Shown here piece after piece: positions 1 through 5,758 of a DNA stretch of 10,303 nucleotides. A program made the translations under genes and the position numbers. Source of the stretch: an uncultured Bacteroidales bacterium (GTDB lineage Bacteria > Bacteroidota > Bacteroidia > Bacteroidales > UBA932); assembly GCA_946406095.1 (NCBI GenBank), contig CAMJJO010000060.1, positions 1 to 10,303 of the forward strand, given 5' to 3'. The notes beneath the pieces were generated by a model. That model worked only from the letters and a program-made list of their open reading frames with translations, ran no database searches and was not told the DNA's origin. Position 1 is the first letter of the stretch; every line of letters starts with the position of its first letter.

Positions 1-1793
1 AGGGCCAGGTCGATGACCTGATGCAGGAGTTCGGACTCGTCTCCGCCGTCTTTTTTCGCATTCCATATGCGCCCGATCAGCGGATTCTCCATATTTACCT
101 TGATGTTGAAAGACTCCGGCATCTGACCGTAGAAGTTCATTCCTCCGCCCAGTGCGCTCATCTCGCGGTAGCGGCGCATGAACTCGTTGCGGGTGATGAG
201 CACGGGCGCGGAAGTCTCTCCCAGATTCTCCGGCTCCACGTAATACTCGTTCCCCTCGGGGAGGGCGCTCTTGAATAGTTCGTCCAGCGCCTTCTTGTCG
301 TCTTCGCTCATTTCGGGCTTCACCTTGTCTTCCTTGGGAATGAGATTCGACACCGAATCGGAATCCACGCGGGCGAAACGGGCATCCTTGAGCTTCTGCT
401 CCAGAAGGTTCACGAAATGGGAGTCCAGCTCGCAGTCCATCAGCAGCACGTCGTAGCCGAGTTTCTTTGCGGCTTCGATCTGGGTGTACTGCTCATCGAG
501 GTTGGTGGCATAAAGGTAGACCACCTTCTTGTCTTTGTCGGTCTGCTCGGTCTCGATGCCCTTGCGGTAGTCTTCGAAGCTGAAGAACTTGCCGTCGGTA
601 TTCTTGAGTAGGGCGAAATTCATGGCGCGTTCGCAGAACTTCTCGTCGGAGAGCATGCCGTATTCGATGAAGAGCTTGAGGTTGTCCCATTTCTCCTCGA
701 ACTGCTGGCGCTGCTCCTTGAAAATCTCCTCCAGGCGGTCTGCCACTTTCTTTGTGATGTAGGTGGATATCTTCTTCACGTTGGCATCGCTCTGCAGATA
801 GCTGCGGCTGACATTCAGGGGGATGTCCGGGGAGTCGATCACTCCGTGAAGCAGGGTGAGGAAGTCCGGCACTATGTTGTCGACGTGGTCGGTGACGAAC
901 ATCTGGTTGCAGTAGAGCTGGATCTTGTTCTTGTCGATGGCCATCCGCTCCTTGATCTTGGGGAAGTAGAGCACGCCGGTAAGGTTGAACGGATAATCCA
1001 CGTTCAGGTGGATCCAGAACATGGGCTCTTCCTCGAAGGGGTAGAGGGCCTTGTAGAAGTTCTTGTAGTCTTCTTCCTTCAGCTCCGACGGGGCCTTGGT
1101 CCAGATGGGTTCGATGCTGTTGATGACGTTGTCTTCGTCCTTCTCGACCTCCTTGCCGTCTTTCCATTCGGTCTTCTTTCCGAACACGACGGGAACCGGC
1201 ATGAACTTGCAGTACTTGCCGAGCAGCTGGGAGATACGGCCCTTGGCGGCGAACTCATCGCTGTCTTTGTCGAGGTAGAGGGTGATGACGGTGCCGCGGT
1301 CCTCCTTCTTGCTGTCTTCCATATTGTATTCCGGCGAGCCGTCGCAGGTCCATTTGACCGCCTTTGCCCCATCCTGCCAGGAGAGGGTTTCGATGGTCAC
1401 CTTCTCGCTTACCATGAATGCGGAATAGAAGCCGAGGCCGAAGTGGCCGATGATATTCTGGTCTTTGTACTTCTCCAGGAATTCCCCGGCGGAAGAGAAT
1501 GCGATCTGGTTGATATACTTGTCGACTTCTTCCGAAGTCATACCTATGCCGTGGTCGATAACGCGCAGTATCTTTTTCTTCTCGTCGAGTTCGATCTCCA
1601 CTTTCAGGTCCCCGAGTTCGCCCTTGAACTCGCCGTTGGAGGCCAGCACCTTCAGTTTCTGGGTGGCGTCCACGGCGTTCGCCACGAGCTCACGCAGGAA
1701 TATTTCGTGGTCGGAATAAAGGAATTGTTTGATTACCGGGAATATGTTCTCGGTGGTTACACCGATTTTGCCTTGCAGTTTTTCTTTAGCCAT
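1..1793 (-). CDS. htpG: Molecular chaperone HtpG (bacterial Hsp90), C-terminus cut by window edge
   Basis: ATP-dependent cytosolic chaperone that acts as a homodimer on partly folded client proteins. The reading frame runs from the ATG at 1793 to position 3 without a stop (597 complete codons), so only the end of the dimerisation domain is missing. Bacteroidota HtpG proteins are usually about 680 residues, so some 85 residues should lie outside. Visible GHKL ATPase motifs: RELVANAVDA (34-43; E35, N39), DHGIGM (80-85, the ATP-binding Asp motif), and the lid/glycine motif GHFGLGFYS (116-124). The middle domain carries PLNVSRSYLQ (325-334) with the conserved catalytic-loop Arg330. The start fits the family N-terminus (GVTTENIFP at 11-19). 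There is no Shine-Dalgarno sequence; a T-run precedes the ATG. A hairpin and a palindrome lie upstream (listed separately), so expression may be controlled in the leader. Function follows from family motifs and is very secure. Confidence 0.97.
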   Translation of the reverse strand, partial: MAKEKLQGKIGVTTENIFPVIKQFLYSDHEIFLRELVANAVDATQKLKVLASNGEFKGELGDLKVEIELDEKKKILRVIDHGIGMTSEEVDKYINQIAFSSAGEFLEKYKDQNIIGHFGLGFYSAFMVSEKVTIETLSWQDGAKAVKWTCDGSPEYNMEDSKKEDRGTVITLYLDKDSDEFAAKGRISQLLGKYCKFMPVPVVFGKKTEWKDGKEVEKDEDNVINSIEPIWTKAPSELKEEDYKNFYKALYPFEEEPMFWIHLNVDYPFNLTGVLYFPKIKERMAIDKNKIQLYCNQMFVTDHVDNIVPDFLTLLHGVIDSPDIPLNVSRSYLQSDANVKKISTYITKKVADRLEEIFKEQRQQFEEKWDNLKLFIEYGMLSDEKFCERAMNFALLKNTDGKFFSFEDYRKGIETEQTDKDKKVVYLYATNLDEQYTQIEAAKKLGYDVLLMDCELDSHFVNLLEQKLKDARFARVDSDSVSNLIPKEDKVKPEMSEDDKKALDELFKSALPEGNEYYVEPENLGETSAPVLITRNEFMRRYREMSALGGGMNFYGQMPESFNIKVNMENPLIGRIWNAKKDGGDESELLHQVIDLA

Positions 1794-1796
1794 AAC

Positions 1797-1830
1797 AAAA
1801 AAACGTTTCAGTTGTTCTGCTGAAACGTTT
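1797..1830 (-). terminator. Intrinsic terminator-like hairpin between the lipoprotein gene and htpG
   Basis: A perfect 11-bp inverted repeat (arms 1801-1811 and 1820-1830, 8-nt loop 1812-1819). On the minus strand it is followed at once by a run of seven T (1803-1797, partly in the stem), which is the form of a rho-independent terminator for the upstream three-gene operon. The stem is AT-rich apart from a few G-C pairs, so termination may be partial. Its end lies only 3 nt from the htpG start codon. It must therefore either separate the operons with almost no room for an htpG promoter, or form part of the htpG leader. Confidence 0.72.
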
Positions 1831-1845
1831 CTCAAATTATGAGCC

Positions 1846-1862
1846 ATTGACAAATTGTCAAT
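1846..1862. promoter_or_regulatory. 17-bp perfect palindrome, candidate operator upstream of htpG
   Basis: ATTGACAA and TTGTCAAT flank a single central A: two perfect 8-bp half-sites. The palindrome overlaps the TGA stop of the lipoprotein gene (1860-1858) and lies about 53 bp before the htpG start. With a one-base centre it cannot form a normal RNA loop, so a dimeric DNA-binding protein is the more natural reading. It is not the CIRCE element known from HrcA-controlled heat-shock genes, whose sequence and 9-nt spacer differ. Operator function is inferred from symmetry only. Confidence 0.4.
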
Positions 1863-2469
1863 ACTCTACCGCAGTCCCCTTGTACGTGCTCTTGAACTCA
1901 TCCAGTTTTGCCGCGTTGTAGTAGGTGGTCAGGTAGCTTTCACCCTCGCGCATCAATGTAAACTGGTTGTAGTAGCCATAGCCTTCGTAGTATGTGGGCA
2001 CATAACCCCAGTACAACTTCATCAGCGGAGAAGTGAATTCTGCCGTGAACCCGTTGCCTTCGTCGTAAAGCCCGGTGTATTCGGCGGACAGATAGGGGGA
2101 TTTGTCATCTTTGTTGCGCCCCGTCATATGAAGGGTGCCGATGAAAGACAGGACCCCGTTGCCGGTGCTGGCGAAAGTCCAGGTGCTGTCGGCGGTAAGG
2201 GTGATCGTCATTTCGCTGGCCGAATAATCGAAATGATTCTTGAACGCATCGGCAGTGACCAGGGTGTCGAAGGATGCGGACAGGATGTAGTCCAGCTTGC
2301 TTCCGTCGGTTTCGCAGAGCACCAGCGCCGCAGCCGTGACCGTGCTGTTGAGGATGGAATTATTGAGGAATGCAAGATTGTCCACGGTCCTTCTGGAAGG
2401 ATCGTTGCTATTGTAGGTGCAGGATGCGGCAACTGCAGCAATCGTCAAAATGAGAAATAACTTTTTCAT
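1858..2469 (-). CDS. Small putative lipoprotein of unknown function, tyrosine-rich C-terminal half
   Basis: Protein of 203 residues. A short basic start (MKK) is followed by a hydrophobic stretch and a lipobox-like AASC with Cys17, so it is probably lipid-anchored in the envelope after signal peptidase II cleavage. Residues just after the Cys (TYNSND) show no clear acidic surface-export signal. The mature part has alternating polar and hydrophobic residues, suggesting a beta-rich fold. Residues 153-184 are unusually rich in tyrosine (for example GYGYY at 164-168). I do not recognise a family. It has a textbook Shine-Dalgarno sequence (AAAGGAGG, 2484-2477, 7 nt before the ATG), overlapping the stop codon of the preceding beta-barrel gene. 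The two are separated by 12 nt and probably co-translated, which suggests a shared envelope role. The stop codon falls inside the palindrome. Confidence 0.85.
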   Translation of the reverse strand: MKKLFLILTIAAVAASCTYNSNDPSRRTVDNLAFLNNSILNSTVTAAALVLCETDGSKLDYILSASFDTLVTADAFKNHFDYSASEMTITLTADSTWTFASTGNGVLSFIGTLHMTGRNKDDKSPYLSAEYTGLYDEGNGFTAEFTSPLMKLYWGYVPTYYEGYGYYNQFTLMREGESYLTTYYNAAKLDEFKSTYKGTAVEY

Positions 2470-2476
2470 GACCTAT

Positions 2477-2484
2477 CCTCCTTT
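2477..2484 (-). promoter_or_regulatory. Strong Shine-Dalgarno sequence of the lipoprotein gene
   Basis: AAAGGAGG ends 7 nt before the ATG at 2469 and matches the anti-Shine-Dalgarno sequence almost fully. It fixes the start of the lipoprotein gene. It stands out because the other starts in the window lack such a site, as is usual in Bacteroidota. It overlaps the TAA stop (2485-2483) of the upstream gene, so ribosomes finishing that gene end on it. Confidence 0.8.
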
Positions 2485-3070
2485 AGAACCTGTATCCTAC
2501 GCCACCGCGGAGCCAGTTTACGGCAGTGCCGAGGCCTGCTTCGGCGAAAACGAACAATTTGCGCCCATATTCGACTCCAACGGGAGTGAACTGGACGTTG
2601 AATGCCAGTTTGTTCTGCATGGTGTCGAAACCGGCATAGTATCCTACACCCACACCAAGGGCGATGTAGAGTTTGAGGCCGCCCTTATGGTAGTAGTTGA
2701 CGGCTGCGGTAGGGAGCACGATGAACGACTGCCCGGAACGAGTCCTTTTCGGCTGGTCCGTAAGGCCGTCGATAATCTGGTTGCTATATGTGCCATATAC
2801 CAGATCCACTCCGAAACGGAACACATCGCTATAAAGGTAGTACACTTCTGCGCTTAATGCCGGGCTGGCCTTCAGGTCGCTGGTGTAATCCCCGTAAATG
2901 GCTGCGAGGCCATAGGTGACCTGGTTGGTGCCATTGGTGAAGTACTCGGTTCCGGAGCCGGGAAGGCCGGCACCCAATCTGATGCTGAACCGCTGGGAGC
3001 CGTCGCTCTGTGCGAGCGCGGAAACGGTGCAGAGCATCAGCGCAAGTATGAGAATGATTCTGTTTTTCAT
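2483..3070 (-). CDS. Small outer-membrane beta-barrel protein
   Basis: Protein of 195 residues with a type I signal peptide (charged MKNR, hydrophobic core, likely cleavage after ALA at 18-20, leaving Q21 as first residue). The mature chain of about 175 residues consists of short amphipathic strands with alternating glycine, aromatic and hydrophobic residues (for example ALGVGVGYYAGF, 137-148). It ends in YRF, the C-terminal aromatic expected of substrates of the BAM insertion machinery. Size suggests an eight-stranded barrel of the general OmpA/OmpW or OMP_b-brl type. Whether it is a pore, an adhesin or structural is not shown. It starts 3 nt after the stop of the HAD phosphatase gene and has only a weak ribosome site, so translation is probably coupled. 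The downstream lipoprotein could be a partner. Confidence 0.85.
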   Translation of the reverse strand: MKNRIILILALMLCTVSALAQSDGSQRFSIRLGAGLPGSGTEYFTNGTNQVTYGLAAIYGDYTSDLKASPALSAEVYYLYSDVFRFGVDLVYGTYSNQIIDGLTDQPKRTRSGQSFIVLPTAAVNYYHKGGLKLYIALGVGVGYYAGFDTMQNKLAFNVQFTPVGVEYGRKLFVFAEAGLGTAVNWLRGGVGYRF

Positions 3071-3073
3071 CGT

Positions 3074-3919
3074 TTATCTGATGTTTTTGGATGCGAGTTT
3101 CGCAAGGTCGTCTTCTGCCTTGATCTTGTCGATGATGGCGGCGACGATCTTGAAAGTGCGGGAGTCCTGCGTGTAGGTGGCGGGAGTGATGAACTTCACC
3201 CGCCCCTGGCGCTGGAGTTTCTGCGCGGTAGCCTTCTTCTTGGCGGAATCCGGTGCATAGACGGCTATAGGATTGCCTCCGAACATCCCGACAATCTTCA
3301 TGCAGGGGATGTCGGTCTCACCGTCGCCGAAGTAGATCATGTGCGAGAAGGGAATGCGTTTCTTGTCATCCGCCATGCTGGAGTTCACCATCTTGGAATC
3401 GTGCTGGCTGGTGATGCCCTTGCTGATCTTGAAGAGGAACTGGGTCTTGGCGGTATGGTCCACCGCTATCCCGGGCCATTCGGCCACGCCGTCACTATTA
3501 TATATAAAGGTGCCTGCGTAGATATGCTTGAATTCCTTGGCGATGGGGGAGCCTTCGATAATCTCCTTGAGGCCGGAAGAGTTGATGTAGTGCTCCACCT
3601 TCACACCCTTATGCCGCCCGTATTCATTCACCAGCGAGAACCATTCCTTCACACCCTCGAAGAGTTCGATGTGCTGGCCGAACTCCTTGAACTTGCTGCG
3701 GCGCAGGGGAATGCCGGCCTTGCGGGCTTCGTCGAACATCAGTTTCATATATGCAAGCACGTTGCTTGCGTCCTGCCCGATGGCGATTCCGTCGCTCATC
3801 TTCCAGAACTCTTCCTTGGTTTTGCCCACGGCCTGGATGAAGCCGAATTCCTGCATGTTGCCCGGCGACAGGGTGCCGTCGAAGTCGTAGATCAGAGCCG
3901 CTATTGGTTTTTTCGCCAT
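3074..3919 (-). CDS. HAD-superfamily hydrolase, phosphoserine phosphatase-like
   Basis: Predicted cytoplasmic phosphatase of 281 residues, first gene of the three-gene minus-strand unit. Motif I is DFDGTL (12-17) with Asp12 as expected nucleophile and Asp14 as acid/base. Motif II is the NSSG segment (113-116). Motif III is a Lys around 158 (AKTQ). Motif IV is GDGETD (198-203) with the Mg-binding acidic residues. Residues 18-105 form a long helical cap between motifs I and II, giving the layout of the phosphoserine-phosphatase-like HAD group. All catalytic residues look intact. There is no signal peptide, so its substrate is intracellular. The substrate is unknown; the next two genes encode envelope proteins and do not identify it. 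The start at 3919 is supported by the DFDGTL motif being about 12 residues in and by a -7 candidate upstream. Confidence 0.9.
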   Translation of the reverse strand: MAKKPIAALIYDFDGTLSPGNMQEFGFIQAVGKTKEEFWKMSDGIAIGQDASNVLAYMKLMFDEARKAGIPLRRSKFKEFGQHIELFEGVKEWFSLVNEYGRHKGVKVEHYINSSGLKEIIEGSPIAKEFKHIYAGTFIYNSDGVAEWPGIAVDHTAKTQFLFKISKGITSQHDSKMVNSSMADDKKRIPFSHMIYFGDGETDIPCMKIVGMFGGNPIAVYAPDSAKKKATAQKLQRQGRVKFITPATYTQDSRTFKIVAAIIDKIKAEDDLAKLASKNIR

Positions 3920-3940
3920 TGTTTTTACCCCTTATTTTTG

Positions 3941-3974
3941 AAATTCACCACAAATCTACGCAAAATTCACCACA
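3941..3974. repeat. Perfect 12-bp direct repeat in the divergent promoter
   Basis: AAATTCACCACA occurs at 3941-3952 and again at 3963-3974. The 22-bp start-to-start distance is about two DNA turns. The copies lie on either side of the minus-strand -7 box: one covers the expected transcription start, the other the -33/-7 spacer. That is a plausible layout for repressor half-sites on one face of the helix. The repeat is seen directly; the regulatory role is inferred. Confidence 0.55.
3951..3958 (-). promoter_or_regulatory. Candidate -7 box of the HAD phosphatase operon
   Basis: On the minus strand the sequence TAGATTTG fits the Bacteroidota -7 consensus TAnnTTTG. It lies about 31 bp before the ATG at 3919, leaving a leader of roughly 25 nt. 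The -33 region shows no good TTTG at 19-21 bp distance, so this rests on the -7 box and position. Confidence 0.5.
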
Positions 3975-4025
3975 TAGTTTGTCTTTTTCTTGCGGGCGAA
4001 AGCATTCGGGTATATTTTTGCGTAG
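3956..4025. repeat. 10-bp inverted repeat with arms at the two divergent -7 boxes
   Basis: CTACGCAAAA (3956-3965) is the exact reverse complement of TTTTGCGTAG (4016-4025). Each arm overlaps the -7 candidate of its own direction, giving the region a symmetry about position 3990. It could be a shared binding site for a protein controlling both sides, or just similar core-promoter wording on both strands. Confidence 0.5.
3990..4020 (+). promoter_or_regulatory. Candidate promoter of the AMP-binding enzyme gene
   Basis: TATTTTTG (4013-4020) matches TAnnTTTG, with TTG at 3990-3992 as a possible -33 box 20 bp upstream. Both motifs and the spacing fit the Bacteroidota vegetative promoter. The transcript would start near 4026-4030, some 30 nt before the chosen ATG at 4057. 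This also argues against the longer upstream frame being translated. Confidence 0.6.
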
Positions 4026-4056
4026 TGAGAAACGAAATTACTATCATTTTATAGCT

Positions 4057-5727
4057 ATGTACAAAAGACCTGCGGCTCCCAGAGCCGAACATTACCTGAG
4101 CAAACTGCAGAAGTCCATGGCCACCTGGTGGGACGGGCTCGCAGTATGCGATTACCACGGACAGCAGTATACTTTCGGTGCTCTCGCACGCAAGATCGAA
4201 AGGCTTCACATAGCCTTCGAAGGCGTCGGCATCAAGAAAGGGGACAAGATTACCCTCTGCGGAAAGAACTCTGCCAACTGGGCGGTTTCCTTCCTCGCAA
4301 TCAGCACTTATGAGTCGGTCGTAGTGCCGCTTCTCGCAGACTTCCTTCCCGAAGCGGTAGAGCGTCTCACCGACCATTCCGACAGCATCGCTCTCTTTAC
4401 CGATCCCGAAACCTTCGAGAAGCTGGACATGAGCAAGATGCCGAATGTCCGCTACGTCATCAGCCTTTCTGATTTCATGCCCCTCTGGGGAGCGGACGAC
4501 GCACTCATGAAGGCGTATACTACTTTGGACGAGCGCTTCAACGCCAAGTTCCCCAAGGGATTCACCGCTGCCGACGTCCACTATCCGACCGACAACGACA
4601 CGGACCTCAACGTAATCAACTATACCTCCGGTTCCACCGGCAACCCCAAGGGCGTCATGCTGCGCTATGAGTGCTTCAGCGCGACCATCGACTTCGGCCA
4701 GCGTTACATTCCCTGCAACAATGCCGACAACATCGTTTCGATGCTCCCTATGGGCCATATCTACGGGCTTACCTATGAATTCCTCTATCCGCTCATCAGC
4801 GGCGTCACTGTATACTACCTTGGCAAGACCCCTTCTCCTTCACTTCTTCTGAAGGCCATGCAGGAGGTGCAGCCGTATATCGTGATCACCGTTCCGCTCG
4901 TGATGGAGAAAGTCTACAAGTCTTCCATCAAGCCTGTGCTCGGAAAGTGGTATATGAAAGTCCTGACCGCCATCCCCGGAATCAGCGGCGTCATCTATAA
5001 GAAAGTGGGTGAAAAACTTCAAGGCGCATTTGGAGGAAAAGTGCGCGAATTCGTGATGGGCGGTGCCGCCCTGAACCCTGAAGTGGAACATTGCTTCAGG
5101 AAGATTAAACTACCTTACACTGTCGGCTACGGCATGACCGAAGCCGCCCCGCTACTTGCCTATGAACATCCTTTCGACTACGCCCCCGGTTCCTGCGGCA
5201 AGGCAGTCGACTGCGCCGACGTGCGCATCGATTCGGAGGATCCCGAGAACATCGCCGGAGAAATCCAGGCAAAGGGTACCAACGTCTGCAGCGGATACTA
5301 CAAGTATCCCGAAGCGGATTCCGCGGTTTTCACCGATGACGGATATCTCCACACCGGCGACCTCGGCACCATCGACGCCCAGGGCAATATCTTCATTCGC
5401 GGCCGCTCCAAGAGCATGATCCTCGGCCCCAGCGGACAGAACATCTATCCCGAAGAAGTGGAAGCTGCGGTCAACCAGCGCCAGTTCGTTGCCGAAAGCG
5501 TGGTCGTGGACCGCGCCGGCAAGCTCGTCGCCCTTATATATCTCGATGCCGACGGCATCAAGAAGGCCGGCCTCGACGAAGAAGCAGTCTCCGATATCCC
5601 CGAACAGGTGCGTCGCGGCGCCAACAGGCATCTGCCTTCCTACAGCCAGATCACAAAGGTGGAAGTCGTGCTTCAGCCCTTCGAGAAAACACCAAAGATG
5701 AGCATCAAGCGCTTCCTCTACAAATAA
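4057..5727 (+). CDS. AMP-binding acyl-CoA synthetase (long-chain fatty acid--CoA ligase-like)
   Basis: Member of the ANL (acyl-CoA synthetase/NRPS adenylation/luciferase) superfamily: activates a carboxylic acid with ATP to an acyl-AMP and probably passes it to coenzyme A. With the start at 4057 it has 556 residues. Visible motifs in order: P-loop YTSGSTGNPKG (189-199); GYGMTEAAP (357-365, adenine/acyl-pocket motif A5); HTGDLG (432-437, ribose-binding Asp435); the hinge region IRGRSKSMI (447-455); GQNIYPEEVE (460-469); and a near C-terminal Lys (K551 in MSIKRFLYK) in the place of the catalytic A10 lysine. No signal peptide or membrane span is clear, so it is cytoplasmic, perhaps membrane-associated. 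All core motifs are intact. Long-chain fatty acid is the likeliest substrate by similarity to FadD-type enzymes, but chain length cannot be read from the sequence. It has its own promoter; no terminator follows, so read-through into the next gene is possible. Confidence 0.92.
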   Translation: MYKRPAAPRAEHYLSKLQKSMATWWDGLAVCDYHGQQYTFGALARKIERLHIAFEGVGIKKGDKITLCGKNSANWAVSFLAISTYESVVVPLLADFLPEAVERLTDHSDSIALFTDPETFEKLDMSKMPNVRYVISLSDFMPLWGADDALMKAYTTLDERFNAKFPKGFTAADVHYPTDNDTDLNVINYTSGSTGNPKGVMLRYECFSATIDFGQRYIPCNNADNIVSMLPMGHIYGLTYEFLYPLISGVTVYYLGKTPSPSLLLKAMQEVQPYIVITVPLVMEKVYKSSIKPVLGKWYMKVLTAIPGISGVIYKKVGEKLQGAFGGKVREFVMGGAALNPEVEHCFRKIKLPYTVGYGMTEAAPLLAYEHPFDYAPGSCGKAVDCADVRIDSEDPENIAGEIQAKGTNVCSGYYKYPEADSAVFTDDGYLHTGDLGTIDAQGNIFIRGRSKSMILGPSGQNIYPEEVEAAVNQRQFVAESVVVDRAGKLVALIYLDADGIKKAGLDEEAVSDIPEQVRRGANRHLPSYSQITKVEVVLQPFEKTPKMSIKRFLYK

Positions 5728-5732
5728 TTTAT

Positions 5733-5740
5733 TATATTTG
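5733..5740 (+). promoter_or_regulatory. Candidate -7 box before the ARH-fold/GH106 gene pair
   Basis: TATATTTG matches TAnnTTTG in the 31-nt gap between the AMP-binding gene and the next start at 5759. The implied leader is only about 10 nt. No convincing -33 box is present; that position falls inside the end of the upstream gene. The pair may therefore have its own weak promoter, read-through, or both. Confidence 0.45.
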
Positions 5741-5758
5741 TGAAGAAACTCATTTATC

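Larger units (their letters stand above)
3920..4056. promoter_or_regulatory. Divergent promoter region between the HAD operon and the AMP-binding enzyme
   Basis: This 137-bp AT-rich, non-coding gap separates two genes read outward. It contains a -7 candidate for each strand, a 12-bp direct repeat (3941-3952 and 3963-3974) and a 10-bp inverted repeat (3956-3965 and 4016-4025). An open frame extends from the right-hand gene leftwards across this gap to 3904. It would then overlap both promoters and the phosphatase start, so I treat it as chance and place the gene start at 4057. Confidence 0.7.

Noticed and set aside
1551..1560. His in place of Asn in the HtpG DNGIGM motif (here DHGIGM)
   Set aside because: The ATP-binding Asp and the glycines are kept and the second position varies within the family, so it is not evidence of a defective chaperone.
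846..1823. 325-codon plus-strand open frame opposite htpG
   Set aside because: The minus strand encodes an unmistakable HtpG; this frame runs through its start region and the terminator hairpin and shows no family motif.
1834..1864. Sigma70-like TTGACA with CATAAT on the minus strand before htpG
   Set aside because: The spacer is 14 bp (16 bp to the alternative TAATTT), Bacteroidota do not use the E. coli-type consensus, and the TTGACA is explained by the palindrome.
3904..4056. 51-codon upstream extension of the AMP-binding gene
   Set aside because: It would cross both divergent promoters and overlap the phosphatase start; the family motifs do not need it and the promoter candidate at 4013-4020 favours the ATG at 4057.
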